DNA of 64,000 bases from Ferrovibrio sp. (GCF_019636075.1 NZ_JAHBYG010000009.1:42234-106233), one strand, 5' to 3'; shown: positions 1-10,019, counted from the stretch's first letter. Notes: generated by a model not told the origin, from the letters alone. Numbers and translations: made by a program.

Positions 1-377
1 AGACCATCCACGCCCTCGCCGCGCTCGGCCACCTCGGCCCGCATATCGCCCTGGAAAATGATGGCATCGCCCGGCTTCAACCGCCGGCCGGGCTTGGCCA
101 TGGCCGACCATAGCCGCTCGCCCAGCGGCTTGAGCAGCAAAGCCTCCACCGCCACTTCAGGCAAGCGCTCGCGGCGGCCATCGATACGCGCAGGAATTAC
201 CCTGGTATCGTTGAACACCAGCAGATCATGCGGCCGCAGCAGATCGGGCAGATGCCGCACCAGATGCTCCTGCCCATCCGATGGCCACAGCAAAAGCCGC
301 GCGGCATCGCGCGGATTTGCAGGCCGCTCGGCGATCAACTCGGGCGGCAATTCAAAATCGAAGTCGGAGACCAGCAT
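1..377 (-). CDS. queA: S-adenosylmethionine:tRNA ribosyltransferase-isomerase QueA (5' part of gene only)
   Basis: The reverse strand encodes about 125 N-terminal residues beginning MLVSDFDFELPPELIAERPA; the rest lies beyond the left edge of the window. The DFDFELP opening and the following LLVFNDTRVIPAR segment are characteristic of QueA, which transfers and isomerises the ribosyl group of S-adenosylmethionine onto 7-aminomethyl-7-deazaguanine in tRNA to make epoxyqueuosine. The ATG at 377 is chosen because family members begin a few residues before the DFDF motif. An upstream in-frame GTG at about 405 is possible. The gene lies 51 bp downstream of the cytoplasmic cyclophilin gene on the same strand and is probably co-transcribed with it. 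Confidence 0.93.
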   Translation of the reverse strand, partial: MLVSDFDFELPPELIAERPANPRDAARLLLWPSDGQEHLVRHLPDLLRPHDLLVFNDTRVIPARIDGRRERLPEVAVEALLLKPLGERLWSAMAKPGRRLKPGDAIIFQGDMRAEVAERGEGVDG

Positions 378-428
378 CGCTTGAGGCCCGGACAGCGCTT
401 TCACGCCACAGCCAGGGCCGGACCGGTA

Positions 429-908
429 TCAAACGTCGGCGGCGACGCGCAGGGTGACGATCTTATCGGGATCGCTCACCTCGCCGTTGCGGGCCTGGCT
501 GCCGCGCTTGATGGCATCCACGTGATCCATGCCGTCACTCACCTGGCCCCAGACAGTGTATTGCCGATCCAAGAAGCGCGCATCGTCGAAGCAGATGAAG
601 AACTGGCTATCGCCGCTATTGGGATCTTGCGCACGCGCCATCGAGCAGGTGCCGCGCAGATGCGGTTCTTCATTGAATTCCGCCTTCAGCTTCTGCCCGG
701 AACCGCCGGTGCCATTGCCGCGCGGGCAACCGGTCTGGGCCATGAAGCCGTCGATCACACGATGGAATTTCAGGCCATCGTAGAAATGTGCGCGCGCCAA
801 TTCCTTGATGCGGGCCACATGGTTTGGCGCCAGGTCGGGGCGCAGGGTGATGGTCACCCGGCCATCCTTCAATTCGAGATACAGCGTGTTTTCCAGATCG
901 GCGGCCAT
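429..908 (-). CDS. Peptidyl-prolyl cis-trans isomerase, cyclophilin type (cytoplasmic)
   Basis: This 159-residue protein is a single cyclophilin domain without a signal peptide, so it probably acts in the cytoplasm as a proline isomerase and folding catalyst. Visible family motifs are FHRVIDGFMAQTGCP (the catalytic Arg/Phe region), GTGGSGQ, SMARAQDPNSGDSQFFICF and the late VWGQVSDGMDHVD segment. The start at 908 gives the short leader MAADLENTLYLEL, usual for PpiB-like proteins. It sits just downstream of a second cyclophilin gene, to which it is clearly paralogous, and upstream of queA. The run coaD, exported cyclophilin, cytoplasmic cyclophilin, queA is closely spaced and looks like one transcription unit. 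Confidence 0.95.
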   Translation of the reverse strand: MAADLENTLYLELKDGRVTITLRPDLAPNHVARIKELARAHFYDGLKFHRVIDGFMAQTGCPRGNGTGGSGQKLKAEFNEEPHLRGTCSMARAQDPNSGDSQFFICFDDARFLDRQYTVWGQVSDGMDHVDAIKRGSQARNGEVSDPDKIVTLRVAADV

Positions 909-937
909 TGGTCTTAGCTCCTAAAGATTGCGAGGGG

Positions 938-1546
938 TCAGGCCGCGTCAGCGGGACGCATGCGCTTGATACGGTCCGGGCCATCCACCCGGCCGCTTCC
1001 CGGCGCGCCCTTCTTGATACGGTCAACAAGGTCCATGCCGGATGTCACCTGGCCCCAGACGGTATATTGACCGTCCAGATGCGAGGCTGCGGCAAAGCAG
1101 ATGAAAAACTGGCTGTCTGCACTATTGGGATCGCTGGTGCGCGCCATAGAGCAGGTGCCGCGCACATGGCGTTCGCGGCTGAATTCGGCATTCAGCTTGC
1201 GACCAGAACCGCCCGCTCCCGTGCCGGTAGGATCGCCGGTCTGGGCCATGAAGCCCGGGATCACGCGATGGAAAGCCGAGCCATCGTAAAAACCGCCGGC
1301 AGCCAGTTCCTTGATCCGCGCCACATGGTTGGGGGCCAGATCGGGCCGCAATTGAATGGTAACACGCCCCCAATCGAGATCGAGAAACAGCGTGTTTTTC
1401 GGATCGCTGGCCTGTGCCAGGCTTTCGCCCGGCAGCGTGGCGGCGGCGGCCAATGCGGCGGCGCTGGCCAGGATTTCCCGGCGATTGATTGCTGGATGAT
1501 TGCTTCCAGGGCGATTGCTTCCAGGGCGGTTGATTTTGCGGCTCAA
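938..1546 (-). CDS. Exported cyclophilin-type peptidyl-prolyl isomerase
   Basis: This 202-residue protein has the same cyclophilin core as its neighbour (FHRVIPGFMAQTGDP, SMARTSDPNSADSQFFICF, VWGQVTSGMDLVD) preceded by about 45 extra residues. The extension contains NRREIL followed by an alanine-rich hydrophobic stretch ending in GESLAQA, which looks like a Tat-type or Sec signal peptide with an AQA cleavage site, so the enzyme is predicted to be periplasmic. The N-terminus carries a short duplicated segment (RPGSN twice) from a 15-bp direct repeat at about 1495-1530, so the exact start is less certain; an initiation nearer the NRRE motif is possible. The start codon overlaps the coaD stop. 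Confidence 0.92.
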   Translation of the reverse strand: MSRKINRPGSNRPGSNHPAINRREILASAAALAAAATLPGESLAQASDPKNTLFLDLDWGRVTIQLRPDLAPNHVARIKELAAGGFYDGSAFHRVIPGFMAQTGDPTGTGAGGSGRKLNAEFSRERHVRGTCSMARTSDPNSADSQFFICFAAASHLDGQYTVWGQVTSGMDLVDRIKKGAPGSGRVDGPDRIKRMRPADAA

Positions 1547-2064
1547 GACTTGTCTCCCGCCTTCAAAGCCGCCACGCGGGTGAGCAACCGTTCCGCCACG
1601 CGCGGCGACACGAAGGGCGCCACATCGCCGCCCAACATGCCAATTTCCTTAACCAGGCGCGAGGCGATGAATTGGTGGTTATCGGAAGCCATCAGAAACA
1701 CGGTCTCGATCTCGGAATTCAGGCGGGCATTCATGCCCACCATCTGAAATTCGTATTCGAAATCCGATACCGCGCGCAGGCCGCGGATAATCATGCTGGC
1801 GCCCACTTCCATGGCGAAATGCATCAGCAGATTGGAAAACGGCTTCACCTCGAACTCGGTGGCGCCAGGCATCAGCGGGCCGATTTCCTCGCGCACCATG
1901 GCCACGCGTTCTTCCATGGAGAAGAGCGGGCCCTTGCCGGCATTCACCGCCACACCCACCACCAGCTTGTCCACCAGCTTGCCGGCGCGCTTGATGATGT
2001 CGTAATGGCCCTTGGTGACCGGATCGAACGTGCCTGGATACAGGCCGATCCTCTGCTTGATCAT
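1543..2064 (-). CDS. coaD: Phosphopantetheine adenylyltransferase CoaD
   Basis: CoaD catalyses the fourth step of coenzyme A synthesis, transferring AMP from ATP to 4'-phosphopantetheine to give dephospho-CoA. The 173-residue length is normal for the family. The nucleotidyltransferase motif [14 protein letters not shown] is near the N-terminus, with TxGH signature residues. The [14 protein letters not shown] segment and the SSRxVKE-like region ([15 protein letters not shown]) near the C-terminus are also present. The ATG at 2064 overlaps the gyrA stop (ATGA), and the 3' end overlaps the exported cyclophilin start, so translation is probably coupled to both neighbours. Confidence 0.97.
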   Translation of the reverse strand: MIKQRIGLYPGTFDPVTKGHYDIIKRAGKLVDKLVVGVAVNAGKGPLFSMEERVAMVREEIGPLMPGATEFEVKPFSNLLMHFAMEVGASMIIRGLRAVSDFEYEFQMVGMNARLNSEIETVFLMASDNHQFIASRLVKEIGMLGGDVAPFVSPRVAERLLTRVAALKAGDKS

Positions 2065-4805
2065 GCGTCTCCCTCCTCGGCACCCCCGGCTTCATCGCTG
2101 CCGGTTTCTTCGCCGCCCGCTTCATCGGCACTCGCTTCATCGGCACCGGCATCAGCCAGATGCGCAACAGAGGCGACCTTCTCTCCCTCACCCAGTTTAA
2201 ACACGATGACGCCCTGGGTATTACGACCTGCGATACGAATATCGCTCACCGGGCAGCGGATCAACTGCCCACCATCGGTGACCAACATGATCTGATCGTC
2301 AGTCTTGACCGGGAAGGCGGCAGCAACATCGCCATTCTTCGCCGTGGCTTCGATATTGATGATGCCCGAACCGCCGCGGCCCGTCACACGATATTCATAG
2401 GCCGAGGTGCGTTTGCCATAACCCTTTTCGGTGACGGTGAGGATGGTCTGCTCTTTACCGAGCAATTCGCCAAACCTTTCGGCGGAAATCCCCTCCGGCA
2501 GCGTTACATCGGTTTCCCCGGCCTTTATCCGCTCCTGAGCGGATTTATACTTGCCAAAGGCGTCACGCTCTTCAGCGGTGGCTTCCACATGGCTGAGGAT
2601 CGACATCGAGATCACCCGATCGCCATCGGCCAGCTTGATGCCACGCACGCCGGTGGACGAGCGGCTCTGGAAGCTGCGCACATCCGAAACCTCGAAACGA
2701 ATGCACTTGCCCTGATGGGTGGCGAGCAGGATGTCGTCCTGGTCCGAACAGGGCCGCACTTCCACCAGGCGGTCGTCGGCATCTTCGCCTTCGAATTTCA
2801 TGGCGATCTTGCCGCCGGCATTGATCGAGACGAAATCCGACAGGTCGTTGCGCCGCACATAGCCCTTGGCGGTGGCAAAGGCCACATGCAACTGGCTCCA
2901 GCTCGCTTCATCTTCAGGCAACGGCATCACCACGGCGATCTTCTCGCCGTCGGCCAGCGGCAGCAGGTTAACGAATGCCTTGCCGCGCGATTGCGGATTG
3001 CCCACCGGCAGGCGATAGACCTTCATCTTATAGACGCGGCCGATATTGGAGAAGAACAGCACCGGCTGATGCGTGTTGGCCACGAACATCTCGGTGACGA
3101 AATCTTCTTCCTTGGTGGCCATACCCGAGCGGCCTTTGCCGCCGCGCTTCTGCGTGCGATAGGTGGAAAGCGGCGTGCGCTTCACATAACCGGCATGGCT
3201 GACCGTCACCACCATGTCTTCACGCTGGATCAGGTCTTCGGCATCGGCCTCGAATTCCACATCCTGGATTTCGGTGCGGCGCGGCGTGGCGAAACGCTCG
3301 CGCACCGCCACCAATTCGCCGCGCAGCAAGCCCATCAGCTTCACGCGGTCGCCAAGGATAGACAGGTATTCGTTGATCTCGGCGGCCAGCTTGGCCATCT
3401 CCTCGGCGATTTCGTCACGGCCCAGGGCGGTCAGGCGTTGCAGGCGCAGATCCAGGATGGCGCGCGCCTGGGTTTCCGACAGGCGATAATGCCCATCTTC
3501 CACCCGATGGCTGGGATCGTCGATCAACGCGATCATCGAGGCCACATCGCTGGCGGGCCAGAGCCGCGTCATCAATTGTTCGCGCGCCGTGGCCGGATCG
3601 GGCGCGGCGCGGATCAGCGCAATCACTTCGTCGATATTGGCCACCGCAATGGCCAGGCCCACCAGCACATGGGCGCGGTCGCGCGCCTTGGCCAGCAGGA
3701 AACGCGTGCGGCGCTGGATCACGTCTTCGCGGAAATTCACGAAGGCAGCCAGCAACTGCTTCAGATTCAGCAATTCCGGCTTGCCGCCATTCAGCGCCAG
3801 CATATTGACGCCGAACGAGGTTTGCAGCGCCGAGAAGCGGTACAGCTGATTCAGCACGACTTCGCCCATGGCATCGCGCTTGATCTCGATCACCACGCGT
3901 ACGCCATCGCGGTCGGATTCATCGCGGATGTCGGAGATGCCTTCGATGCGCTTGGCGCGCACCAGTTCGGCGATCTTCTCGATCATCGTCGCCTTGTTCA
4001 CCTGGTAGGGGACTTCGGTGATGATGATCGCTTCGCGGTCTTTGCGGATTTCCTCAATCGTCGCGCGGCCGCGCATCACCACCGAGCCACGGCCGGTGTA
4101 AAGCGCGGATTTGGCACCGGCGCGCCCCAGGATGATGCCGCCGGTGGGGAAATCCGGGCCCGGCAGCAATTCCAGCAGGCGCTCCATGGTCACTTCTGGA
4201 TCGTCGATATAGGCGCAGCAGGCGTCGATCACTTCGCCCAGGTTATGCGGCGGAATGTTGGTGGCCATACCCACCGCGATGCCGTTGGCGCCATTCACCA
4301 GCAGATTGGGAAATTGCGCCGGCAGAACGCTGGGTTCCTCGGTGCTGTCGTCGTAGTTGGGCTGAAAATCGACGGTGTCCTTGTCGATATCGGCCAGCAT
4401 CGCCTCGGCGGATTTATCCAGGCGGATTTCGGTATAGCGCATGGCCGCCGGCGGATCGCCGTCCATCGAGCCGAAATTGCCCTGACCATCCAGCAGCATC
4501 AGCCGCATGGAGAAAGGCTGCGCCATACGCACCATGGCATCGTAGATCGACTGATCGCCATGCGGGTGATACTTACCCATCACATCGCCGACGATGCGGG
4601 CCGATTTGCGATAGGGTTTGTCGGAGGTATAGCCGCTTTCCTGCATCGCATAGAGGATACGGCGATGCACCGGCTTCAAGCCGTCGCGGGCATCGGGCAA
4701 CGCGCGCGATACGATCACGCTCATGGCGTAACCGAGGTAGCTGCGCTGCATCTCCTGTTCGATGGAGATCGGCTGAATGTCGTGCGAAAGCGGCTGATCG
4801 GTCAC
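2061..4805 (-). CDS. gyrA: DNA gyrase subunit A
   Basis: GyrA is the DNA-cleaving subunit of gyrase, the type IIA topoisomerase that introduces negative supercoils. The breakage-reunion domain shows [39 protein letters not shown] and the catalytic tyrosine in [10 protein letters not shown] (Tyr124 from the chosen start). The C-terminal half has the beta-pinwheel repeats including the GyrA box QKRGGKGR, and ends in an acidic Ala/Asp/Glu-rich tail. The GTG at 4805 ([16 protein letters not shown]) is preferred because it matches GyrA N-termini; the frame stays open to a TTG at 4889, adding 28 residues. At the position of E. coli Ser83 this protein has Gln85 ([10 protein letters not shown]). The 140 bp upstream of 4890 hold no gene. 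Confidence 0.98.
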   Translation of the reverse strand: MTDQPLSHDIQPISIEQEMQRSYLGYAMSVIVSRALPDARDGLKPVHRRILYAMQESGYTSDKPYRKSARIVGDVMGKYHPHGDQSIYDAMVRMAQPFSMRLMLLDGQGNFGSMDGDPPAAMRYTEIRLDKSAEAMLADIDKDTVDFQPNYDDSTEEPSVLPAQFPNLLVNGANGIAVGMATNIPPHNLGEVIDACCAYIDDPEVTMERLLELLPGPDFPTGGIILGRAGAKSALYTGRGSVVMRGRATIEEIRKDREAIIITEVPYQVNKATMIEKIAELVRAKRIEGISDIRDESDRDGVRVVIEIKRDAMGEVVLNQLYRFSALQTSFGVNMLALNGGKPELLNLKQLLAAFVNFREDVIQRRTRFLLAKARDRAHVLVGLAIAVANIDEVIALIRAAPDPATAREQLMTRLWPASDVASMIALIDDPSHRVEDGHYRLSETQARAILDLRLQRLTALGRDEIAEEMAKLAAEINEYLSILGDRVKLMGLLRGELVAVRERFATPRRTEIQDVEFEADAEDLIQREDMVVTVSHAGYVKRTPLSTYRTQKRGGKGRSGMATKEEDFVTEMFVANTHQPVLFFSNIGRVYKMKVYRLPVGNPQSRGKAFVNLLPLADGEKIAVVMPLPEDEASWSQLHVAFATAKGYVRRNDLSDFVSINAGGKIAMKFEGEDADDRLVEVRPCSDQDDILLATHQGKCIRFEVSDVRSFQSRSSTGVRGIKLADGDRVISMSILSHVEATAEERDAFGKYKSAQERIKAGETDVTLPEGISAERFGELLGKEQTILTVTEKGYGKRTSAYEYRVTGRGGSGIINIEATAKNGDVAAAFPVKTDDQIMLVTDGGQLIRCPVSDIRIAGRNTQGVIVFKLGEGEKVASVAHLADAGADEASADEAGGEETGSDEAGGAEEGDA

Positions 4806-5030
4806 GCGGGAAAAGTCCGATTCTGAATGGGCATTCTGGACAGGAGAAATGCGGGCTCCGTTGCCCGACTCCGACGGTTTTGACCGCAAGGGAATCAGGC
4901 TGCGAAATCTACCATGCGGGGGCTTGCCGGAGCAATGTGGCGGGGGCCTCCCGAAGCGGAATCCACTCGCGCCGGCACTTTAAAATATATCAATAAAAAC
5001 AATACCTTGGAAAGGTAGTCGGAGTGGCCG

Positions 5031-5852
5031 TCAGGGATTGAATATCCCATCCCGCAGCCAGGCCCATTGTTCGGCCCCGCAGGCCGGCACCAGCGGGCTG
5101 CCCCAGGGCTTGTCGGCGGCACGATAGCGGCTGCCATCCAGGCGCATCGCCACCCCACCGGCTTCCTCGATCAGCAGGCAGCCAGCGGCGTGATCCCAGG
5201 GCAAGGCGCGGTTATACAGCGCAAAATGCATATGGCCTTCGGCGATGGCGATGTATTCCTGCCCGGCGCAGCGCAGGATCATCACGCTGGCCAGCTTGTC
5301 GGCGCGATGGCCGATGCGGGCAGCGAAATCGCGGTCGCCATAGCGGATATTCGGCGCGCCGGAAAGATGCGCCAGGCTGGGCGGCTTGGGCGTGACAAGC
5401 CTTCGGCGCGAGCCATCGGCCTCCAGCATCCAGGCGCCCTGCCCGCGTTCGGCGAGCGCGGTGATGCCGCGTAGCGGATCGTGGATCCAACTGGCCACCG
5501 CATCGCCATCCTTCACCAGACTGACCATCACGGCAAACAGCGCATTGCCCACGGCGAAATTGGCGGTGCCATCCACCGGATCGATCAACCAGACCATGCC
5601 CGGCTGCCGCAGCGCATCGGCGATTGCCGGATCGGCGCTGGTGGCCTCCTCGCCTACCACCAGCGAGCCCGACAGCAACCCTTGCAGGCGCGGGGTAAGC
5701 CAGGCTTCCGCCTCGCGGTCGGCAATCGTCACCAGATCATGCGGCCCGGTCTTGGCATCCACTTCATGCTGCTTGAGCTGGCGGAAGCGCGGCAGAATGG
5801 TTTCCCGCGCGGCCTGCACCAGCAAGGCATTGACGGCCTGTGCATCAATCAT
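5031..5852 (-). CDS. Inositol-monophosphatase-family phosphatase
   Basis: This 273-residue protein belongs to the Mg-dependent inositol monophosphatase / SuhB / histidinol-phosphatase superfamily. The metal-binding signature is complete: GEEATS at residues 68-72, IDPVDGTANF at 90-99 with Asp91 and Asp94, and the late PWDHAAG motif. The exact substrate cannot be read from the sequence: inositol-1-phosphate, 3'-phosphoadenosine-5'-phosphate and histidinol-phosphate are all used by relatives. The ATG at 5852 (MIDAQAVNALL) is preferred over an upstream in-frame start at 5888 because it begins where family homology begins. It overlaps the 3' end of hflX by 8 bases and is probably co-transcribed with it. 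Confidence 0.9.
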   Translation of the reverse strand: MIDAQAVNALLVQAARETILPRFRQLKQHEVDAKTGPHDLVTIADREAEAWLTPRLQGLLSGSLVVGEEATSADPAIADALRQPGMVWLIDPVDGTANFAVGNALFAVMVSLVKDGDAVASWIHDPLRGITALAERGQGAWMLEADGSRRRLVTPKPPSLAHLSGAPNIRYGDRDFAARIGHRADKLASVMILRCAGQEYIAIAEGHMHFALYNRALPWDHAAGCLLIEEAGGVAMRLDGSRYRAADKPWGSPLVPACGAEQWAWLRDGIFNP

Positions 5853-7227
5853 TGCCCATCCCCCGGCGTTTCTCCCAGCGCCCAACATCGCCCGGCGAAA
5901 GCGCCACCGCCAGATGCAGCACGCCTTCCGCCTCGCGCATGGCCTTCACCTCGCCATGGCGATGCAGCCAGGCCAGGCTGGCGCCATCGCTGGCCGGCAG
6001 GGTGATATCAAGCTGCACCTGGCTGCCCGCCAGTTCGCTATCGATACGTTGCAAAAGCCGGTCGCAACCACTGCCATCAAGGGCCGAAATCGCCATGGCG
6101 TCGGCCTGGCGCTCGATCTGGTTTTCCAGCATCTGGCGCTGCTCGGGCGCCAGGTTGTCGATCTTGTTCCAGGCTTCCAGGATGCGATGTCCGCCTTCCG
6201 GCGTTACCCCCAGCGTAGCCAGCACGCCGCGCACATCCTCGGCCTGGGCCGGATGATCGGGATGCGACATGTCGCGCACATGCAGCACAAGGTCGGCCGC
6301 CACCACTTCTTCCAGCGTGGCGCGGAACGCGGCCACAAGATGGGTCGGCAGATCGGAGATGAAGCCCACGGTATCGGACAGGATCACCTGCCGGCCCGAA
6401 GGCAGCTTCACCGCGCGCATGGTCGGGTCCAGGGTGGCGAACAGCAAATCCTTGGCAAAAACTTCCGCGCGGGTGAGCCGGTTGAACAAAGTGGATTTGC
6501 CGGCATTTGTGTAGCCCACCAGGGCCACCACCGGATACGGCACCTTCTGGCGCGCCCGGCGATGCAGGCCGCGGGTATTCACCACCTGCTCCAGCTCGGC
6601 CTTGATGCGGGTTATGCGCTCGCCGATGATCCGGCGGTCCATTTCCAATTGGCTTTCGCCAGGGCCGCCCAGAAAGCCGAAACCGCCGCGCTGGCGCTCC
6701 AGGTGGGTCCAGGATCGCACAAGGCGGGAGCGCTGATAGCTCAGATGCGCCAGCTCCACCTGCAGCCGGCCTTCCCGGGTGCGGGCACGGGCGCCGAAGA
6801 TTTCTAAAATCAGGCCGGTGCGGTCGATCACCTTGGCCTTGAGATCGCGTTCCAGATTGCGCTGCTGCACCGGCGACACGGCGGCATCCACCACCACCAC
6901 ATCCAGCCGTCCGCCGGCCTCGCGGATGGCCTCGATACGTGCGGCCAGTTCCTCCACCTTGCCCTGGCCGATCAGCGTGGCCGGGCGCCAGGCGGAGACC
7001 GGCACCACCTCGGCATGGCAGATTTCCAACGCGATGGCGCGCGCCAGACCGGCGGCTTCCGCCAACCGGGCATCGGGCATGCGTTTGGCCTCGGCACCGG
7101 GCTTATCCGACGCCAAGGCAGCCGATGGCGGTGCGCGCCCGGCCTTGAGATAGGGATGGATCACCATCGCCTGCCCGGCGCCAGATTGGCCGGGAGGCGT
7201 GGTCGATACGGTATCGATCGCGGTCAA
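5845..7227 (-). CDS. hflX: Ribosome-associated GTPase HflX
   Basis: HflX is a GTPase that binds and splits stalled ribosomes, typically under stress. The 460-residue protein has the N-terminal HflX nucleotide-binding domain, a glycine-rich linker GGFGFLGGPGESQLE at 181-195, then the G domain with G1 GYTNAGKST at 238-246, the G3 DTVGFISDLP from 285 and the G4 NKID later. The first 50 residues are a variable, low-complexity extension. The gene follows hfq with only 8 bp between them, the hfq-hflX pairing known from many proteobacteria, and its end overlaps the phosphatase gene. Confidence 0.96.
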   Translation of the reverse strand: MTAIDTVSTTPPGQSGAGQAMVIHPYLKAGRAPPSAALASDKPGAEAKRMPDARLAEAAGLARAIALEICHAEVVPVSAWRPATLIGQGKVEELAARIEAIREAGGRLDVVVVDAAVSPVQQRNLERDLKAKVIDRTGLILEIFGARARTREGRLQVELAHLSYQRSRLVRSWTHLERQRGGFGFLGGPGESQLEMDRRIIGERITRIKAELEQVVNTRGLHRRARQKVPYPVVALVGYTNAGKSTLFNRLTRAEVFAKDLLFATLDPTMRAVKLPSGRQVILSDTVGFISDLPTHLVAAFRATLEEVVAADLVLHVRDMSHPDHPAQAEDVRGVLATLGVTPEGGHRILEAWNKIDNLAPEQRQMLENQIERQADAMAISALDGSGCDRLLQRIDSELAGSQVQLDITLPASDGASLAWLHRHGEVKAMREAEGVLHLAVALSPGDVGRWEKRRGMGND

Positions 7228-7235
7228 ATCAGGCT

Positions 7236-7508
7236 TTAGTGACCCGCATCCGGTGCGGCACCGCCGCCGGCTTGCGAAGCCGGGTCAAAAAGCTGGATCG
7301 GGCCGGACGGCATCACGGTGGAGATCGCATGCTTGTAAACAAGCTGCATATGCCCATCGCGGCGCAGCAGCACCGAGAAATTATCGAACCAGCTGATGAT
7401 ACCCTGCAGCTTCACGCCATTGACCAGGAATACCGTGACGGGAGTCTTGGTCTTGCGGATGTGATTGAGGAAAACGTCTTGCACGTTCTGAGGTTTTTCG
7501 GCAGCCAT
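7236..7508 (-). CDS. hfq: RNA chaperone Hfq
   Basis: Hfq is the hexameric Sm-like protein that pairs small RNAs with mRNAs. The 90-residue product shows the Sm1 motif ([21 protein letters not shown], given here in part), [20 protein letters not shown] and the Sm2 motif [11 protein letters not shown], followed by a short Gly/Ala-rich tail. The start is placed at the ATG giving MAAEKPQNV, which has GAAAGG seven bases upstream; an in-frame ATG at 7538 would add ten residues unlike other Hfq proteins. The interval 7509-7699 upstream contains an AT-rich stretch that could hold the hfq promoter, but no convincing element was identified. Confidence 0.97.
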   Translation of the reverse strand: MAAEKPQNVQDVFLNHIRKTKTPVTVFLVNGVKLQGIISWFDNFSVLLRRDGHMQLVYKHAISTVMPSGPIQLFDPASQAGGGAAPDAGH

Positions 7509-7699
7509 CGTTGGGGCCTTTCTTTTTGTCGTTATCATTTGTTCGTCGCTCTATGGCGGGTTGCTTTGTTTGAGACGGATGCGGACCAATTGGAAACGGC
7601 CAAGACCTGACCATCCCTGCCACATCACAGGCATATATTTAGACTTTAATGATGGCAAAACAATGGCGCTTATCGCCGCAGGCAACGCCTTTTGCCGGC

Positions 7700-8602
7700 T
7701 TAAAGGCCAGATGGGGCGCGATAGCCGCTGCCAGACCGCGCACCACGCGCTTCGGATTCGGCGTAAGCCGCGTAAAGCGCACGCAATTTCGTGGCCAACA
7801 GGCCCGGCGCGGCATTGCCGATGGGGCGGCCGTCCAAACTTGTGATGGGCATCACGAAAGCGGTGGTTGAGGTTGTGAAGGCCTCGCGGGCGGCAAACAC
7901 CTCCTCCGGCCGGAAGCGGCGCTCTTCCACTCTCAACCCCTCGGCCTCGGCCAGGGCCAGGATGGCGCCGCGGGTGATGCCGCTCAGGATCGACAAGCCC
8001 AGATCGCGTGTTACCAGCACGCCATCCTTGGTGACGATCCAGGCATTGGAGGAACTGCCCTCGGTGATGAAGCCATCCCGATCCACCAGAAAAGCCTCGA
8101 AAGCGCCCTGCTCGCGCGCCGCCTGCTTGGCCAGGGCAGCCGGCAACAAGGCCACCGTCTTGATATCGCAACGCGCCCAGCGCTGATCCGGCGCCAGGAT
8201 GGCCGCCCCGCCCTGCGCCGCCTTGGCGGCCACGCGTTCCATGTCCACCGCTCTGGTGATCGCAACCACGCTGGGCCGGATGCCGGCTGGGAACGGAAAG
8301 TCGCGCCGCGCCGCACCGCGCGTGATCTGCAGGTAGATCGAGCCATCCTGCACGCGGTTGCGGCGGATGGTTTCATTCAACACCACCAATAGGGCGGCAC
8401 GGCTCATCGGATGGGCAATGCGCAATTCATCCAGATTGCGCTCCAGCCGCTGCAAATGGCCCGCGCCATCCACCAAACGCCCGCCCAGAATGGCGATCAC
8501 CTCGTAAATGCCATCGGCGAACTGGAAGCCGCGATCCTCCACATGCACCGCAGCCTTGGCGTAGGGCATATACCGGCCATTCACATAAACAACCCGCGAC
8601 AT
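7700..8602 (-). CDS. Class IV PLP aminotransferase, probable D-amino-acid aminotransferase
   Basis: This 300-residue enzyme is a fold-type IV pyridoxal-phosphate aminotransferase. VYVNGRYMPYAKAAVHVEDRG and FADGIYEVI at the N-terminus are typical of D-alanine aminotransferase, the CDIKTVALLP segment carries the likely Schiff-base lysine, and ITEGSSSNAWIV and LSGITRGAIL are phosphate-cup motifs. The D-amino-acid transaminase assignment rests on these motifs and on the conserved alphaproteobacterial neighbourhood between trkA and hfq; branched-chain aminotransferase or aminodeoxychorismate lyase are relatives that cannot be fully excluded. The ATG at 8602 has GGAG nine bases upstream and lies 17 bp after trkA; an in-frame TTG overlapping the trkA stop is less likely. 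Confidence 0.88.
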   Translation of the reverse strand: MSRVVYVNGRYMPYAKAAVHVEDRGFQFADGIYEVIAILGGRLVDGAGHLQRLERNLDELRIAHPMSRAALLVVLNETIRRNRVQDGSIYLQITRGAARRDFPFPAGIRPSVVAITRAVDMERVAAKAAQGGAAILAPDQRWARCDIKTVALLPAALAKQAAREQGAFEAFLVDRDGFITEGSSSNAWIVTKDGVLVTRDLGLSILSGITRGAILALAEAEGLRVEERRFRPEEVFAAREAFTTSTTAFVMPITSLDGRPIGNAAPGLLATKLRALYAAYAESEARGARSGSGYRAPSGL

Positions 8603-8619
8603 CGCAGCAAACTCCACTC

Positions 8620-9996
8620 TCAAAAGAATTCCAAGCGGACGGAAAACAGCTTCTCCACCTTCTTCACCGCTTCCTTGCGCACGAACAGAATCATCCGGTC
8701 GCCGGCCTCGATCTCGATATCGGAGCGCACGATCAGGATATCGTCCTTGCGGATCAATGCGCCGATCATCAGGCCGGCCGGCAAATCCAACTCGCCGATC
8801 GGGCGGCCAAGCAGAGACGAGGAATCCACCGCCACCGCTTCCATCACCTCGGCAGCGCCATCGCGCAGGCTATGCACGCTGCGTATGCGCCCACGCCGCA
8901 CATATTGCAGGATCGAGGAAACCGTGGTGGAGCGTGGGTTCACCACAACATCAACACCCAGCGAACCGATCAGATTTTCATAGGCCGGATTGTTTACCAA
9001 CGTAATCGCACGCTGGCAGCCGGCCCGCTTGGCCAGCAGCGAAGCCAGGATATTCACCTCATCATCGTTGGTCAGCGCGATGATGGCTTCCGCCGACTGC
9101 ACCTTGGCCTCGGTGAGGATATCCATATCCAGCGTATCGCCCTGGATCACCACGCTGCTCTTCAACTGACCGGCGACATATTCGGCGCGCGCCCTATTGC
9201 CTTCGATCAACTTCAGCTTCACGGCGGATTCCTGCGCTTCGATCTCGCGCGCCAGGAACAAGCCGATATTGCCGCCGCCGGCCAGCACAAGCCGCCGGGC
9301 CTCGCGCTCCTCATGGCCGAATAGCCGCATCGCGCGCGGCACATGATCTGTCACCGCCACGAAATAAATCTCATCGCCAGCCACCAACTGGTCGTCGCCT
9401 TCCGGCACGATCACCTCGTCGCCGCGCGCAATACCGCAAACATTGATCTCCAACCCGGGAAACAACTCGGTCAACTGCCGCAGCGGCGTGTTCAGCACCG
9501 GGCAATCCTCGGTCAACCGAACGCCGATCAAGCGCAACCGGTCGCCGGCAAAGGGGATCATGTCGAAAGCGCCGGGCGTCAAGATTCGGCGATGAATGGC
9601 TCGGGCCACTTCGATTTCCGGCGAGATGATATGGTCGATGGAAATATGCTCGCCATTGAACAGGTCAGACCATTCCGGCCGCAGATAGCTTTGCGCCCTG
9701 ATGCGTGCGATCTTGGTTGGCACCTTGAACAGCGCATGCGCCACTTCGCAGGCGACCATGTTCACTTCATCGGCATAGGTGACCGCGATCAGCATGTCGG
9801 CATCGGCGGCGCCGGCCCTGTCGAGCAGATCGGGATGCGAGGCATGCCCCACAAGGGCGCGTAGATCATAGCTTTCGGCGAGCTTATGGGCCTGCTCGAC
9901 CGATTGATCGATCACAGTGACTTCGTTGCCCTCGGCGGCCAATTGCCGCGCGATGGTGGTGCCGACCAGGCCGGCCCCGCAGACGATCACCTTCAT
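8620..9996 (-). CDS. trkA: Trk potassium uptake regulatory protein TrkA
   Basis: TrkA is the peripheral, NAD(H)-binding regulatory subunit of the Trk/Ktr potassium transporter. The 458-residue protein is a tandem duplication of an RCK module. The first Rossmann motif is VCGAGLVGTTIARQL at the very N-terminus; the second, LAGGGNIGLFLARE, lies near residue 235. Each is followed by a TrkA-C domain (IPEGDDQLVAGDEIYFV and a second copy near the end). No TrkH/TrkG channel gene is in the window, so the membrane partner must be elsewhere. It lies 23 bp downstream of ntrX, the usual alphaproteobacterial arrangement. Confidence 0.96.
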   Translation of the reverse strand: MKVIVCGAGLVGTTIARQLAAEGNEVTVIDQSVEQAHKLAESYDLRALVGHASHPDLLDRAGAADADMLIAVTYADEVNMVACEVAHALFKVPTKIARIRAQSYLRPEWSDLFNGEHISIDHIISPEIEVARAIHRRILTPGAFDMIPFAGDRLRLIGVRLTEDCPVLNTPLRQLTELFPGLEINVCGIARGDEVIVPEGDDQLVAGDEIYFVAVTDHVPRAMRLFGHEEREARRLVLAGGGNIGLFLAREIEAQESAVKLKLIEGNRARAEYVAGQLKSSVVIQGDTLDMDILTEAKVQSAEAIIALTNDDEVNILASLLAKRAGCQRAITLVNNPAYENLIGSLGVDVVVNPRSTTVSSILQYVRRGRIRSVHSLRDGAAEVMEAVAVDSSSLLGRPIGELDLPAGLMIGALIRKDDILIVRSDIEIEAGDRMILFVRKEAVKKVEKLFSVRLEFF

Positions 9997-10019
9997 GACG
10001 CTTCCCCAGCCGTAGCAGA

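Noticed and set aside
2160..4826. An 888-codon plus-strand frame opposite gyrA and a 774-codon frame opposite parC (47611-49935)
   Set aside because: Both are antisense shadows of high-GC genes, with composition (His/Gln/Ala/Gly-rich) unlike the real proteins and no recognisable motifs.
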